A stretch of 64,000 nucleotides of DNA from VAZQ01 sp036406655 (lineage in GTDB: Bacteria > Pseudomonadota > Alphaproteobacteria > Rhizobiales > Xanthobacteraceae), in assembly GCA_036406655.1 (NCBI GenBank), contig DASXAP010000274.1:20939-84938 (forward strand), read 5' to 3'. This document shows positions 1 through 7,632 of the stretch, in pieces. The notes under the pieces are model-generated. The model was not told the origin of the DNA, did not search any database, and was given only the letters and a program-made list of their open reading frames with translations. Within the stretch, counting starts at the first letter, position 1, and each line of letters opens with the position of its first letter. Position numbers and translations under genes: made by a program.

Positions 1-68
1 GGCAGCGCATACACCGTGTCGATGCCGTGGGCGATCAAGGCTGCCACGGTCGCTTCCGCCGTCGTCAT
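1..68 (-). CDS. Thiamine-pyrophosphate-dependent enzyme, N-terminus only (cut by window edge)
   Basis: Read on the minus strand from ATG at 68, the frame gives MTTAEATVAALIAHGIDTV and continues off the left edge. This is the usual opening of acetolactate-synthase-like TPP enzymes, whose N-terminal PYR domain begins with a 'T(A/G)AEA..ALxAHGIDxVFGxPG' pattern. Only 22 residues are visible, so neither the substrate nor the catalytic Glu can be judged. The gene diverges from aspS. The family call rests on this short motif alone. Confidence 0.6.
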   Translation of the reverse strand, partial: MTTAEATVAALIAHGIDTVYAL

Positions 69-264
69 TCGCGCCGGCAATCCGGCGGGCACCGCGGCTT
101 GCGAGCGAGCCCGCGGCCTCTTGGCGGTTCCCTCAAGCTCGGAATGCGGCATGTCGATTGAGCCCCTAACGCCCCGTGCCCGTTCCAGCGGCATGTTAGC
201 GGCGCCGTCCTTGACAAGCGAGCCTGCCCGTGTGCCTTTCGCGCGGCATCGGGGCCTCTCGGTC

Positions 265-2136
265 ATGCATCGCTATCGCACCCACACCTGCAGCGAGCTG
301 CGCGAAGCAGATGTCGGCAAGCAAGTACGGCTTTCCGGTTGGTGTCATCGCATCCGCGATCATGGCGGGTTGTTGTTCATCGATCTGCGCGACCACTACG
401 GCCTCACTCAGGTTGTCGCCGACCCCGACTCGCCGTCCTTCAGCCAGGCCGAGCGGCTGCACGCGGAATGGGTCGTGCGGGTCGACGGGAAGGTGCGCAA
501 GCGCCCGGCCGGCACGGACAATGCGGAGCTCGCAACCGGCGCCGTCGAGGTCTATGCGAGCGACATCGAGGTGCTCGGTCCGGCGGTGGAGCTGCCGATG
601 CCGGTGTTCGGCGATCAGGAATACCCGGAGGACATTCGGCTGCGCTACCGGTTTCTCGATCTGCGCCGTGAGCGTCTGCACCGCAACATCATGCTGCGCG
701 GCGCGGTGATCGATTCGATCCGGCGGCGGATGAAAGCCCAGGGCTTCTTCGAGTTCCAGACGCCGATCCTGACCGCGTCGAGCCCCGAGGGGGCGCGTGA
801 CTACCTGGTGCCGTCACGGCTGCATCCGGGCAAGTTCTACGCGCTGCCGCAGGCGCCGCAGCAATTCAAGCAGCTGATCATGGTCGCGGGTTTCGATCGC
901 TATTTCCAGATTGCGCCATGCTTTCGCGATGAGGATGCGCGCGCCGACCGCTCGCCCGGCGAGTTCTATCAGCTCGATCTGGAGATGAGCTTCGTGACCC
1001 AGCAGGACGTGTTCGATGCGGTCGAGCCGGTGATGCGCGGGGTCTTCGGGGAATTTTCCGGCGGCAAGCCCGTCACTCCGAAATTCCCCCAGATCCCCTA
1101 CCAGGATGCGTTGCTCAAGTACGGCTCCGACAAGCCGGACTTGCGCAACCCCCTGGTCGTCGCCGACGTCACCGAGGAGTTCAACGACGCGCGCGTCACC
1201 TTCAACGCCTTCAAGCGGGTGATCGCAGGAGGGGGCGTGGTGCGCGCGATCCCGGCCCCGGGCGCGGCGTCGCAGCCACGCTCCTGGTTCGACAAGCTCA
1301 ACGACTGGGCGCGCTCGGAAATGGGGGCGGCCGGCCTCGGCTATATCGTGTTCGAGGCGGAAGCAGCCCGGGTCTCCGATCGACCGCTCGTCGCATCGCA
1401 GACGAAGGACGGGGCGCCCGAGAGAGGAGAAGCGGTCGGCAAGGGGCCGATCGCCAAGTTCGTGCCGGCCGACGTGCAGGCCAGGATCGTGGCCAAGGCC
1501 GGCGTCAAGGCCGGCGACGCGCTTTTCTTCGCCGCCGGCAGCCCCGCCGGCGCCGCAAAGCTCGCCGGTGCGGCGCGGGCGAGGATCGGCGAGGAGCTCG
1601 GGGTCGTCGATAAGGACCGCTTCGAGCTCTGCTGGATCGTCGATTTTCCCATGTATGAATGGAACGAGGAGGAGAAGAAGATAGACTTCTCGCACAACCC
1701 CTTCTCGATGCCGAACATGCCGGCGGAGGAGTTCCTCGCCCTCGATCCTGCCGATCACGCCAGGCTCCTCTCGATCAAGGCCGTTCAATACGACATCGTC
1801 TGCAACGGCATCGAGCTCTCATCGGGCGCCATCCGCAATCACCGTCCCGACGTCATGCGCAAAGCCTTCGCCATTGCCGGCTACGGCGAGAACACGCTCG
1901 AGCAGAAGTTCGGCGGGATGCTGCGCGCGCTCTCGCTCGGGGCGCCGCCGCACGGCGGGATTGCTCCGGGAATAGACCGGATCGTGATGCTGCTCGCGGG
2001 CGAGGAGAACCTGCGCGAGGTCGTGCTGTTTCCCATGAACCAGCGCGCCGAGGATCTGATGATGGGCGCGCCGTCGGAGGCGACGCCGAAGCAGCTGCGC
2101 GAGCTGCACATCCGGCTCAATCCGCCGGAGCGGTGA
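265..2136 (+). CDS. aspS: Aspartyl-tRNA synthetase
   Basis: Class II aminoacyl-tRNA synthetase that charges tRNA-Asp; the alphaproteobacterial form is usually non-discriminating and also charges tRNA-Asn. The 623-residue product opens MHRYRTHTCSELREADVGK, the normal N-terminus, so I start at ATG 265 although the frame is open upstream. An OB-fold anticodon domain covers about residues 1-110. Class II motif 2 is FRDEDARADRSPGEFYQLD near 220, and motif 3 is GIAPGIDRIVMLLAGEENLR near the C-terminus. The GAD insertion domain lies between. Residues about 365-392 hold extra sequence (EAARVSDRPLVASQTKDGAP) before GKGPIAKF, where relatives usually have a short loop. No partner gene follows; two palindromic repeats lie downstream. 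Confidence 0.97.
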   Translation: MHRYRTHTCSELREADVGKQVRLSGWCHRIRDHGGLLFIDLRDHYGLTQVVADPDSPSFSQAERLHAEWVVRVDGKVRKRPAGTDNAELATGAVEVYASDIEVLGPAVELPMPVFGDQEYPEDIRLRYRFLDLRRERLHRNIMLRGAVIDSIRRRMKAQGFFEFQTPILTASSPEGARDYLVPSRLHPGKFYALPQAPQQFKQLIMVAGFDRYFQIAPCFRDEDARADRSPGEFYQLDLEMSFVTQQDVFDAVEPVMRGVFGEFSGGKPVTPKFPQIPYQDALLKYGSDKPDLRNPLVVADVTEEFNDARVTFNAFKRVIAGGGVVRAIPAPGAASQPRSWFDKLNDWARSEMGAAGLGYIVFEAEAARVSDRPLVASQTKDGAPERGEAVGKGPIAKFVPADVQARIVAKAGVKAGDALFFAAGSPAGAAKLAGAARARIGEELGVVDKDRFELCWIVDFPMYEWNEEEKKIDFSHNPFSMPNMPAEEFLALDPADHARLLSIKAVQYDIVCNGIELSSGAIRNHRPDVMRKAFAIAGYGENTLEQKFGGMLRALSLGAPPHGGIAPGIDRIVMLLAGEENLREVVLFPMNQRAEDLMMGAPSEATPKQLRELHIRLNPPER

Positions 2137-2145
2137 CTCGCCTAG

Positions 2146-2209
2146 GGTGGGCAACGGCGGCTCGCCCGCTCTCTTCACCGATTCGATGATCGGGGCGCCG
2201 TTGCCCACC
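2146..2209. repeat. Inverted repeat, GGTGGGCAACGGCG arms
   Basis: GGTGGGCAACGGCG (2146-2159) is matched exactly by its reverse complement CGCCGTTGCCCACC (2196-2209), giving a 14-bp stem around a 36-bp spacer. It shares the core GGTGGGCAA with the next palindrome 12 bp on. It starts 9 bp after the aspS stop, so it may also act in 3'-end formation, but there is no T-tract. Confidence 0.8.
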
Positions 2210-2221
2210 GGCGCCGGCCGT

Positions 2222-2282
2222 GGTGGGCAAGATCGCCGCCAGTCGTCCGTGACGTCAGCATCACGAGGCGATCTTGCCCACC
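2222..2282. repeat. Inverted repeat, GGTGGGCAAGATCGCC arms
   Basis: GGTGGGCAAGATCGCC (2222-2237) pairs exactly with GGCGATCTTGCCCACC (2267-2282), a 16-bp stem with a 29-bp spacer. Its outer GGTGGGCAA is the same as in the preceding palindrome while the inner bases differ, which suggests two members of one dispersed repeat family. Confidence 0.8.
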
Positions 2283-2371
2283 CTGCGAGACTCTGGCGCG
2301 GGCCGCTTCGGTGCCGACGTCACGGCGGCTCGATGCGAGCAAATTCTAAACCTTTGGCGTGCAGAATCTTC

Positions 2372-2399
2372 TTGACTCCGGGGACCTTGGCCTTATGTG
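2372..2399 (+). promoter_or_regulatory. Weak candidate promoter for speD
   Basis: TTGACT (2372-2377), a 16-nt spacer and TATGTG (2394-2399). The -35 is good and the -10 is poor. It lies about 110 bp before the speD start and nothing else in the spacer looks better. Confidence 0.25.
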
Positions 2400-2510
2400 G
2401 GGATTTGCCGCTCGAGTTCTGTCCGCGTCGGGCTGATCGAGCGGCATTCGCTTGACTGACGCCGCTCATCGGCACTCGGCTTGGATCACTCGGTGGGGGA
2501 GGATGACGCG

Positions 2511-2987
2511 ATGCGCCAGAACGCCCTCTTGCGATCGGGGAAGGGCTTGGGGACTCCAGGCCTCTTCCGAAGGAACGCACCGGTTGCGATGGTTGCTCCG
2601 CTGCCTGTCGAGGAGCGGCAAGACCACTTTGCCGTTCGTAACGGCGTCCGTTGCGCCGGCGTGCATCTGATCGTCGACCTGCACGGCGCCGCCGGGCTTG
2701 ACGATCTCGATCTGATCGAGACGGCGCTGCGCCGATGCGTGGACGCGGCGCAGGCGACGTTGCTGCACATTCATTTGCATCACTTCCAGCCCAATGGGGT
2801 GTCGGGTGTAGCCGTGCTCGCCGAAAGCCACATCTCGATCCACACCTGGCCCGATGCGGCCTATGCGGCGCTGGACATTTTCATGTGCGGGAAAGCCAGC
2901 CCGGACGCCTGCATTCCGGTGCTGCGCAAGGCCTTCAGGCCCAAGCGGGTCGAGGTGAACGAGCTTCTCCGCGGGCAAAGCGCTTGA
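2511..2987 (+). CDS. speD: S-adenosylmethionine decarboxylase proenzyme
   Basis: Pyruvoyl enzyme that makes decarboxylated AdoMet, the aminopropyl donor for spermidine. The prokaryotic class 1 signature is intact: in LAESHISIHTWPD the Glu105-Ser106 bond is the self-cleavage site, and Ser106 becomes the pyruvoyl group. His111 and Cys126 (FMCGKAS) match the other catalytic positions. ATG 2511 follows a GGGGAGG Shine-Dalgarno sequence. That gives 158 residues, longer than the usual 115-135. ATG 2589 would give a 132-residue protein and cannot be excluded. speE follows 93 nt downstream, so the two steps of spermidine synthesis are paired. Confidence 0.95.
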   Translation: MRQNALLRSGKGLGTPGLFRRNAPVAMVAPLPVEERQDHFAVRNGVRCAGVHLIVDLHGAAGLDDLDLIETALRRCVDAAQATLLHIHLHHFQPNGVSGVAVLAESHISIHTWPDAAYAALDIFMCGKASPDACIPVLRKAFRPKRVEVNELLRGQSA

Positions 2988-3080
2988 GCGGGCGGCGGGC
3001 GCCGGAGCACGGGCGGCGCACGGCGGGAAAGCGGCACTCCTGTGTCGTCGTCAGCCGCCCAGCCGCTGTCCGCTGACACG

Positions 3081-3959
3081 ATGCCCGCGAAACGCTGGAT
3101 CTCCGAGACGCTGTTCGACGATCTCGGCTTCCGCATGTCCTATGCGGCCGAACGGGTGCTGCACGAGACGCGGACGGAGCACCAGCATCTTCTGCTGTTC
3201 GAGCACCGGTTCTTCGGCAAGGTCCTGATGCTCGACGGCGCGACCCAGGTCACCAGCCGGGACGAGTTCATCTACCACGAGATGATGACTCACGTCCCGC
3301 TCTTTGCTCACGGCCGGGCCAAGGAGGTGCTGATCATCGGCGGGGGCGACTGTGGCATCGCCGAGGAGGTGCTCAAGCACAAGTCGGTCGAGCGCCTCAC
3401 CCAGGTGGAGATCGACGCCTCGGTCGTCGAGTTCGCCCGCGAGCATTTTCCGGAGTTCACCCGACCGGTGCTGACGAATGAGCGGTTCGACCTCGTCATC
3501 GATGACGGGATGAGCTATGTCGCTGCTACCGACCGCCGCTTCGACGTGATCATCGTCGACTCGACCGACCCGCAGGGACCCGGCAAGGTCCTGTTCAGCA
3601 GCAGGTTCTATGCCGGCTGCCGGCGCTGCATGGCGGCAGGCGGCGTCCTGGTCACGCAAAACGGAGTTCCGCTTTTCCAATCCGGCGAGCTCACTTCCGG
3701 CATCAGAAAGCTCGGCAGGCTGTTCGCGGACGCATACTGCTACGTGGCCGCCATTCCGACCTATGTTGGCGGGCATTTGGCCATGGGCTGGGCCACGGAT
3801 AATTCCCGCCTGCGCCGCCTGGCGGTTGCGACCCTTGCCGAGCGATACCGGAAGGCCGGCGGCTTCCCGACCCGGTACTGGACGCCCGACGTGCACGCAG
3901 CGGCTTTCGCGCTGCCGCGCTTCATCGCCGAACGGGTGGCCAGGGGCCGCGCCCGCTGA
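3081..3959 (+). CDS. speE: Spermidine synthase (polyamine aminopropyltransferase)
   Basis: Transfers the aminopropyl group from decarboxylated AdoMet (made by SpeD) to putrescine. The 292-residue product has the N-terminal beta domain (WISETLFDD, then FGKVLMLDGATQVTSRDEFIYHEMMTH). The Rossmann fold follows: nucleotide motif VLIIGGGDCG, acidic ribose contact QVEID, and catalytic loop VIIVDSTDPQGPG. The glycine motif reads GGGDCG where the textbook form is GGGDGG. ATG 3081 fits the family start; an in-frame GTG at 3042 would add 13 residues. It ends 4 bp before the convergent VOC gene. Confidence 0.95.
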   Translation: MPAKRWISETLFDDLGFRMSYAAERVLHETRTEHQHLLLFEHRFFGKVLMLDGATQVTSRDEFIYHEMMTHVPLFAHGRAKEVLIIGGGDCGIAEEVLKHKSVERLTQVEIDASVVEFAREHFPEFTRPVLTNERFDLVIDDGMSYVAATDRRFDVIIVDSTDPQGPGKVLFSSRFYAGCRRCMAAGGVLVTQNGVPLFQSGELTSGIRKLGRLFADAYCYVAAIPTYVGGHLAMGWATDNSRLRRLAVATLAERYRKAGGFPTRYWTPDVHAAAFALPRFIAERVARGRAR

Positions 3960-3963
3960 CCGG

Positions 3964-4404
3964 TCAGGTCGCCGAGGCGAGCGCCGAGTCCTGGTGCGCG
4001 GCGGCTTCGGTCATGCCTTCCTTGGCAAGGTCATAGTTGAGCTCGATCAGAACGTTGTTCGGATCGGTCAGGAAGATCTGCCGACGCGAGCTGTTCGGCA
4101 CCACATTGACCCGGAAGCCGATCCCCTTGCTCGCCAGGTGCCGCTGCATCGCCTCGAAGCCGCGGCTGCCGAAGGCGACGTGATCGATGACGCCGGAATC
4201 GGGCTGCTGCGTCCTGTCCGTGCCGGATATGTCGTTGAGATGCAGCACCGGATGGCCTTCGCTGTAGAGCCAGGCGCCGGGAAAGTCGAACGGCGGCCGC
4301 TGCCCGTTCACGAAACCCAGCGCGTTCTCGTAGAAGCGAACGGTATCCGCAAGGTTGCGGGTCGACACGTTGTAATGGTCAAGCAAGCCCACGCTCATGC
4401 TCAT
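3964..4404 (-). CDS. VOC superfamily (glyoxalase/dioxygenase-fold) protein
   Basis: A 146-residue single vicinal-oxygen-chelate domain, with GLLDHYNVSTRNLADTVRFY at the N-terminus, HLND in the middle, IDHVAFGSRGF as the second repeat and a closing FLTDPNNVLIELNY. Candidate metal ligands are the His of LDHYNV, the His of IDHVAF and the Glu of LIELNY, as in glyoxalase I and extradiol dioxygenases. ATG 4404 is preceded by GGGAGAG on the minus strand. The substrate cannot be assigned. It converges on speE with no shared function apparent. Confidence 0.85.
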   Translation of the reverse strand: MSMSVGLLDHYNVSTRNLADTVRFYENALGFVNGQRPPFDFPGAWLYSEGHPVLHLNDISGTDRTQQPDSGVIDHVAFGSRGFEAMQRHLASKGIGFRVNVVPNSSRRQIFLTDPNNVLIELNYDLAKEGMTEAAAHQDSALASAT

Positions 4405-4542
4405 GGATCTCTCCCTCGAGGACGGCTTGGCGGCTGTATGTGGGCAGCCTATCGTGAAAAGCGGGTTCTGACGAGGCCGTGGGCTTGCCGCAATTGCGGC
4501 TGACGCTCGAAGGCGTCGTGCCGAAGCTGAAGGAGTGGTTGA

Positions 4543-4830
4543 ATGGCGCTCGACAACAGTCGCCCGCGGCTCGCGATCACCGTCGCGGCGGGTCTCCTCG
4601 CCGGCATGATGGTGTTGGTCTGGTCGATCCCAGGGGCCAGGGCGGACTGGCGGCAGCTTGCGCCTTTCTGCGCATTCATGGGCGGCAGCAGCGGCTTTGA
4701 TTGCAGCTACTACACCTTCGAGCAATGCATGGAGACGGCGAGAGGCCTGGGCGGATATTGCTCGCCCAATCCGCGGCTGAGGCAAAGTCCTTATCCGCCT
4801 CCTTCGCGGGTGCGGAGGCCCTATCGGTAA
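4543..4830 (+). CDS. DUF3551 family small exported protein
   Basis: A 95-residue protein with a hydrophobic N-terminal segment (residues about 10-28, LAITVAAGLLAGMMVLVW) ending at a plausible ARA-D signal-peptidase site. The mature part is short and Cys-rich: APFCAF, DCSYYTFEQCMETARGLGGYCSPNPR. The phrase YTFEQCMxTAxGLGGYCxPNP is the hallmark of DUF3551, common in Bradyrhizobium and relatives. The four cysteines probably form disulfides in the periplasm. The function is unknown. A MITE-like repeat begins 24 bp after the stop. Confidence 0.8.
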   Translation: MALDNSRPRLAITVAAGLLAGMMVLVWSIPGARADWRQLAPFCAFMGGSSGFDCSYYTFEQCMETARGLGGYCSPNPRLRQSPYPPPSRVRRPYR

Positions 4831-4854
4831 GTTTGCGGAGGCTTTCCGATCTAC

Positions 4855-5110
4855 TACCCCGCGTTCCGGTCGAATTGACGCACATCGGTGCAGCGGGCGC
4901 TTTACCCTCCCCTTTCAGGGACAGGGCAATCGCATATGGATCGTCATGGCCGGGCTTGTCCCGGCCATCCACGCCTTTGCGTGGGCACAAGACGTGGATG
5001 CCCGGCATAAAGCCGGGCATGACGAAGCGCATATGCAATCGCCCTGCGTTTCAGGGGAGGGAGCGCACGTGGACAACGCTCGTGGGTCAAACTCACCGAA
5101 ACACGCACTA
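4855..5110. repeat. MITE-like inverted-repeat element, copy 1 (carries a nested palindrome)
   Basis: The left end reads TACCCCGCGTTCCGGTCG...GACGCAC. The right end, read in reverse complement, is TAGTGCGTGTTTCGGTGAG...GACCCAC. Both ends match the terminal repeats of the shorter copy at 62621-62741. TA dinucleotides flank both ends (4855-4856, 5109-5110). The interior contains CCTCCCCT arms and a second palindrome (4922-5046), which accounts for the extra length compared with copy 2. There is no coding capacity. The right-hand TA is part of the TAG stop of the adjacent minus-strand gene. Confidence 0.75.
4922..5046. repeat. Nested REP-like palindrome inside the MITE copy
   Basis: The outer arms are CAGGGCAATCGCATATG (4922-4938) and CATATGCAATCGCCCTG (5030-5046), matching with two differences. 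The core 4943-5023 is a double hairpin: GTCATGGCCGGGCTTGTCCC at one side and GCATAAAGCCGGGCATGAC at the other, with CCACG/CGTGG meeting between. This GGCCGGGCTTGTCCCGGCC type is a common intergenic repeat in Bradyrhizobium-like genomes. A related, weaker copy is at 26901-26933. Confidence 0.7.
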
Positions 5111-5439
5111 GTGGTGCCGATGGGGCAGGGCCCCCATGCGGGCTGAGACCTCGGGCGGGACCGATAATCGCGCAGCACATGGCGCATGTCGCGCAGGCCG
5201 CATGCTTCGCGCTGCACCACGAAATGCCAGAGCGCGGTGCTCGCCTCCGCCACCAGCGACGCACGCAGCGGCCGGGCTTCCGCCGATGATCCTGCAGGCG
5301 AGCATTCCGCATCGAACCGCGCCAGTGCGCCGAGCGATGCTTCGAGGGCGCGTCCGAGCCGACCCAGCGCGGATGCCCTTTCCTGGGCGAATTCGTGCTC
5401 GAGGAGATCGGCAGGTGTCGAACCGCGCTCGCGTCCCAT
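5108..5439 (-). pseudogene. DUF6665 family protein with a -1 frameshift near its 3' end
   Basis: From ATG 5439 (AAAAGGG upstream) the frame encodes MGRERGSTPADLLEHEFAQE through FVVQREACGLRDMRHVLRDYR, a good match to the small helical DUF6665 proteins of Rhizobiales. After DYR the expected VPPEVSARMGALPHRHH and its TAG stop are in another frame, so one base appears to be missing near 5160. With it restored, the protein would be 110 residues. As the sequence stands, translation runs on through the neighbouring repeat to about 4915. This could be a real lesion or a sequencing error. The restored stop at 5108-5110 overlaps the end of the MITE. Function unknown. Confidence 0.65.
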
Positions 5440-5657
5440 CAATGAACCCTTTTGCCGCAGCGATGGGCGACCAGGATCGGCATTCGGATCCGATGAACGG
5501 CTCCGGCCTGAAGTTGCGCGGCCGCCACTGCATTCCACCCGGTCGCGCCCGCCTGCGGTCATGGCTTCGCATCGGTCGCGCGGACATGCTCACTTGAATG
5601 AGCCCGTTGCCTCGGCTCATATGGTCGCCGCCTGCGCGGGATGACAGGAGGAGCAAC

Positions 5658-6614
5658 ATGAACGGGCAGAAATTGGCGGCCGCGATCGGCGTGCTCGCCG
5701 CCTTGCTTGCGCTCTGGCGCGAGCCTGCGGGGGCGGAGGAGACGCTGAAAGTGGCGATTCCGCAGCGGGGCGCCTGGGACGCCGGCATCGCCGATCTCGG
5801 CATGCGCGGCGGCATTTTCCAGAAGCACGGGCTCAACCTGGAAATCCTCTACGTTCAGGCTGGACCGGAATCGATCCAGGCGCTGATCGGCGGCAGCATC
5901 GACATAGCGACTGCGTCGGGCGTCTCGGCGGCGGTCAGCACTTTCGCCAAAGGGGCACCGATCCGCATCATCGGCAGTGAGATGGTGGGCTCGCCGGATC
6001 TGTATTGGTACGTTCCGGCGAATTCACCGATCAAGAGGATCGAAGACTTCAACGGCAAGACAGTCGCCTATTCGCTCACGGGCTCGTCGAGCCACGCCGG
6101 TCTGCTCGCGTTGATCGCGCAGCACAAGCTCACGGCGAAGCCGACGTCGACGGGTAACATCGCGGCCACCATAACCCAGACGATGAGCGGACAGGTCGAT
6201 GTCGGCTTCGGCGCGGCGCCGTTCGGGCTCGATCTGGTCGAGGACGGCAAGGCTCGCATGATTGCCACCGGCAACGACGTGGCTTCGCTGCGCACCCGCA
6301 CCGTCCGGGTCAATCTCACCAATGTGAGCACGCTGCAAAATCGGCGCGACGCGCTCATTCGCTTCAACCGCGCCTACCAGGAGACGGTGGCGTGGATGTA
6401 CTCCGATCCTGCCGCGCTCAAGCATTATGGCGAATATTCCCATCTGCCGGAGAAGATCGTGCTGCGGGTGCGCAGCCTCATCCCGAAGGAGAATCTCGAG
6501 ATCGAACGGGTCGAGGGCATCGATCAGATCATGGCCGATGCGATGGCGGCGAAATTCATCCCGGCGCCGTTGACGCCCGACCAGATCAAGGACTTGGTGC
6601 AAATTCCGCAATAG
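5658..6614 (+). CDS. NMT1/ThiY-like ABC transporter substrate-binding protein
   Basis: A 318-residue periplasmic binding protein. Its signal peptide spans about residues 1-27 (LAAAIGVLAALLALWREPAGA|EE), and the mature part opens TLKVAIPQRGAWDAGIADL. The two-lobe NMT1/THI5-like fold shows in GGIFQKHGLNLE, IGGSIDIATASG, SPIKRIEDFNGKTVAYS and VDVGFGAAPF, as in SsuA/TauA/ThiY binders for sulfonates, nitrate or pyrimidines. ATG 5658 follows AGGAGGAG. No permease or ATPase gene is adjacent, so it is an orphan here and the ligand is unknown. Confidence 0.85.
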   Translation: MNGQKLAAAIGVLAALLALWREPAGAEETLKVAIPQRGAWDAGIADLGMRGGIFQKHGLNLEILYVQAGPESIQALIGGSIDIATASGVSAAVSTFAKGAPIRIIGSEMVGSPDLYWYVPANSPIKRIEDFNGKTVAYSLTGSSSHAGLLALIAQHKLTAKPTSTGNIAATITQTMSGQVDVGFGAAPFGLDLVEDGKARMIATGNDVASLRTRTVRVNLTNVSTLQNRRDALIRFNRAYQETVAWMYSDPAALKHYGEYSHLPEKIVLRVRSLIPKENLEIERVEGIDQIMADAMAAKFIPAPLTPDQIKDLVQIPQ

Positions 6615-6636
6615 CGGACGAACCGTCGGATGCTTT

Positions 6637-6691
6637 CGGGAGCGTAGCCCGCACGGGCAGCAGATTCGCTCGCTGCGGGCTGCGGCTCCCG
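6637..6691. terminator. Hairpin between convergent genes
   Basis: CGGGAGCGTAGCCCGCA (6637-6653) pairs with TGCGGGCTGCGGCTCCCG (6674-6691), about 16 bp with one bulge. It lies just after the binding-protein stop and before the end of the convergent peroxidase gene. It has no T-tract, so it may be a repeat acting as a bidirectional barrier. Confidence 0.5.
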
Positions 6692-6698
6692 GACGGCA

Positions 6699-7301
6699 TC
6701 ATTGGCTGTGCGGAAGCTCCTTGACCACCGCGTCGATCACCCGTGCGTCGGTCGGCTCGATCTCGGTCGGAAAAGCCGCGGCGAGGTGCCCGTCACGTCC
6801 GACCAGGTATTTATGAAAATTCCAGCGTGGCATCTCCAGCGGACGCTCGCTCGCCGCCCATTTGTAGAATGGATGCTGGCCGGCTCCCTTCACCTGCGTC
6901 TTGGCCGCCAGCGGAAACCCGACTCCGTATTCTCCTTGCGCGGTCTGGACGATCTGCATGGCGCCGCCGGGCTCCTGGCCACCGAAATCGTTCGAGGGGA
7001 CGCCGATCACCATCAACCCGCGTCCGCCGTAGCGCGTCCAAAGCTGCTGCAAGCCCGCGTATTGCGGCGTGTAGCCGCAGAGCGAGGCGGTGTTGACGAC
7101 GAGGATCGGCTTGCCGGCGTAGTCGGCAAGCCTGATCTCGCCACCGTCGAGCCCGGCGAAGGAGAAGGCGAACGCCGTGACCCGGCTCATGGCCGCTCCC
7201 TGCAGCGTGGGGATGCTCTGCCCCCGGCAGAATGACACCGGCCCGAGCAGGGCGACTGATGCGGCGAGAACGGCAAGAACGGGTCCGCGCGCTGCAGGCA
7301 C
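6699..7301 (-). CDS. Glutathione peroxidase family protein, exported
   Basis: A 200-residue thiol peroxidase. The peroxidatic Cys lies in VNTASLCGYTPQYAGL, with the usual Gln partner in DFGGQEPG and the Trp in RWNFHKYLVGRDG, so it is the Cys rather than the selenocysteine type. Residues 1-28 (VLAVLAASVALLGPVSFCRG) form a signal peptide, which places the enzyme in the periplasm; many bacterial GPx proteins are cytosolic. GTG 7301 is supported by AGGAGG six bases upstream. An internal ATG at 7190 would give a cytosolic form. It likely reduces organic hydroperoxides with thioredoxin- or glutathione-type donors. Confidence 0.9.
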   Translation of the reverse strand: MPAARGPVLAVLAASVALLGPVSFCRGQSIPTLQGAAMSRVTAFAFSFAGLDGGEIRLADYAGKPILVVNTASLCGYTPQYAGLQQLWTRYGGRGLMVIGVPSNDFGGQEPGGAMQIVQTAQGEYGVGFPLAAKTQVKGAGQHPFYKWAASERPLEMPRWNFHKYLVGRDGHLAAAFPTEIEPTDARVIDAVVKELPHSQ

Positions 7302-7632
7302 TGGTCACCTCCTGGGGTCGATGCGTATCCTATTTAGCACGACGCATGGCCGGATGAAGCGGGGCGCGCCATCCGCCCGGCGCGAGGGTGGAACCGTTTA
7401 TTGCATTCGGCGTTCCCTGCTCAGCCTCCTCTGTAACCGATTGAGGGGAGATGGACGACAGAACTTTGCCGCTTCGGCAGCTCCTGCGGACAGGACTCTC
7501 CCCGGCAAGGTCAAGAGGCGACATTGGTTAAGTCGGGACAATGTCCGACAGACGATCGCCAATCGAAGACGGGATCGGATGTGCGGAGGAGGACGAGCAT
7601 CCCGGCTGTGGACAGGAAAAGGAGCCCTCTAC
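7302..7632. other. Intergenic region with no recognised gene
   Basis: This 331-bp region separates two divergent genes, the peroxidase (minus) and the MCDYSLHH protein (plus). It has a small hairpin, GTCGGGAC-AAT-GTCCGAC at 7533-7550. I see no convincing promoter hexamers and no conserved reading frame. Confidence 0.5.

Larger units (their letters stand above)
2137..2510. other. Intergenic region between aspS and speD
   Basis: This 374-bp spacer holds two adjacent palindromes (annotated separately) and then about 200 bp with no gene. A weak candidate promoter for speD lies near 2372-2399. The open frames crossing it run through the palindromes and resemble no known protein. Confidence 0.6.

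Noticed and set aside
2147..2455. A 102-codon frame after aspS
   Set aside because: It runs through both palindromic repeats, has no ribosome site and resembles no protein; repeats of this sort often leave spurious frames.
4915..5107. C-terminal extension of the DUF6665 frame through the repeat
   Set aside because: These residues come from reading the MITE/REP sequence after the frameshift and are not part of the conserved protein.
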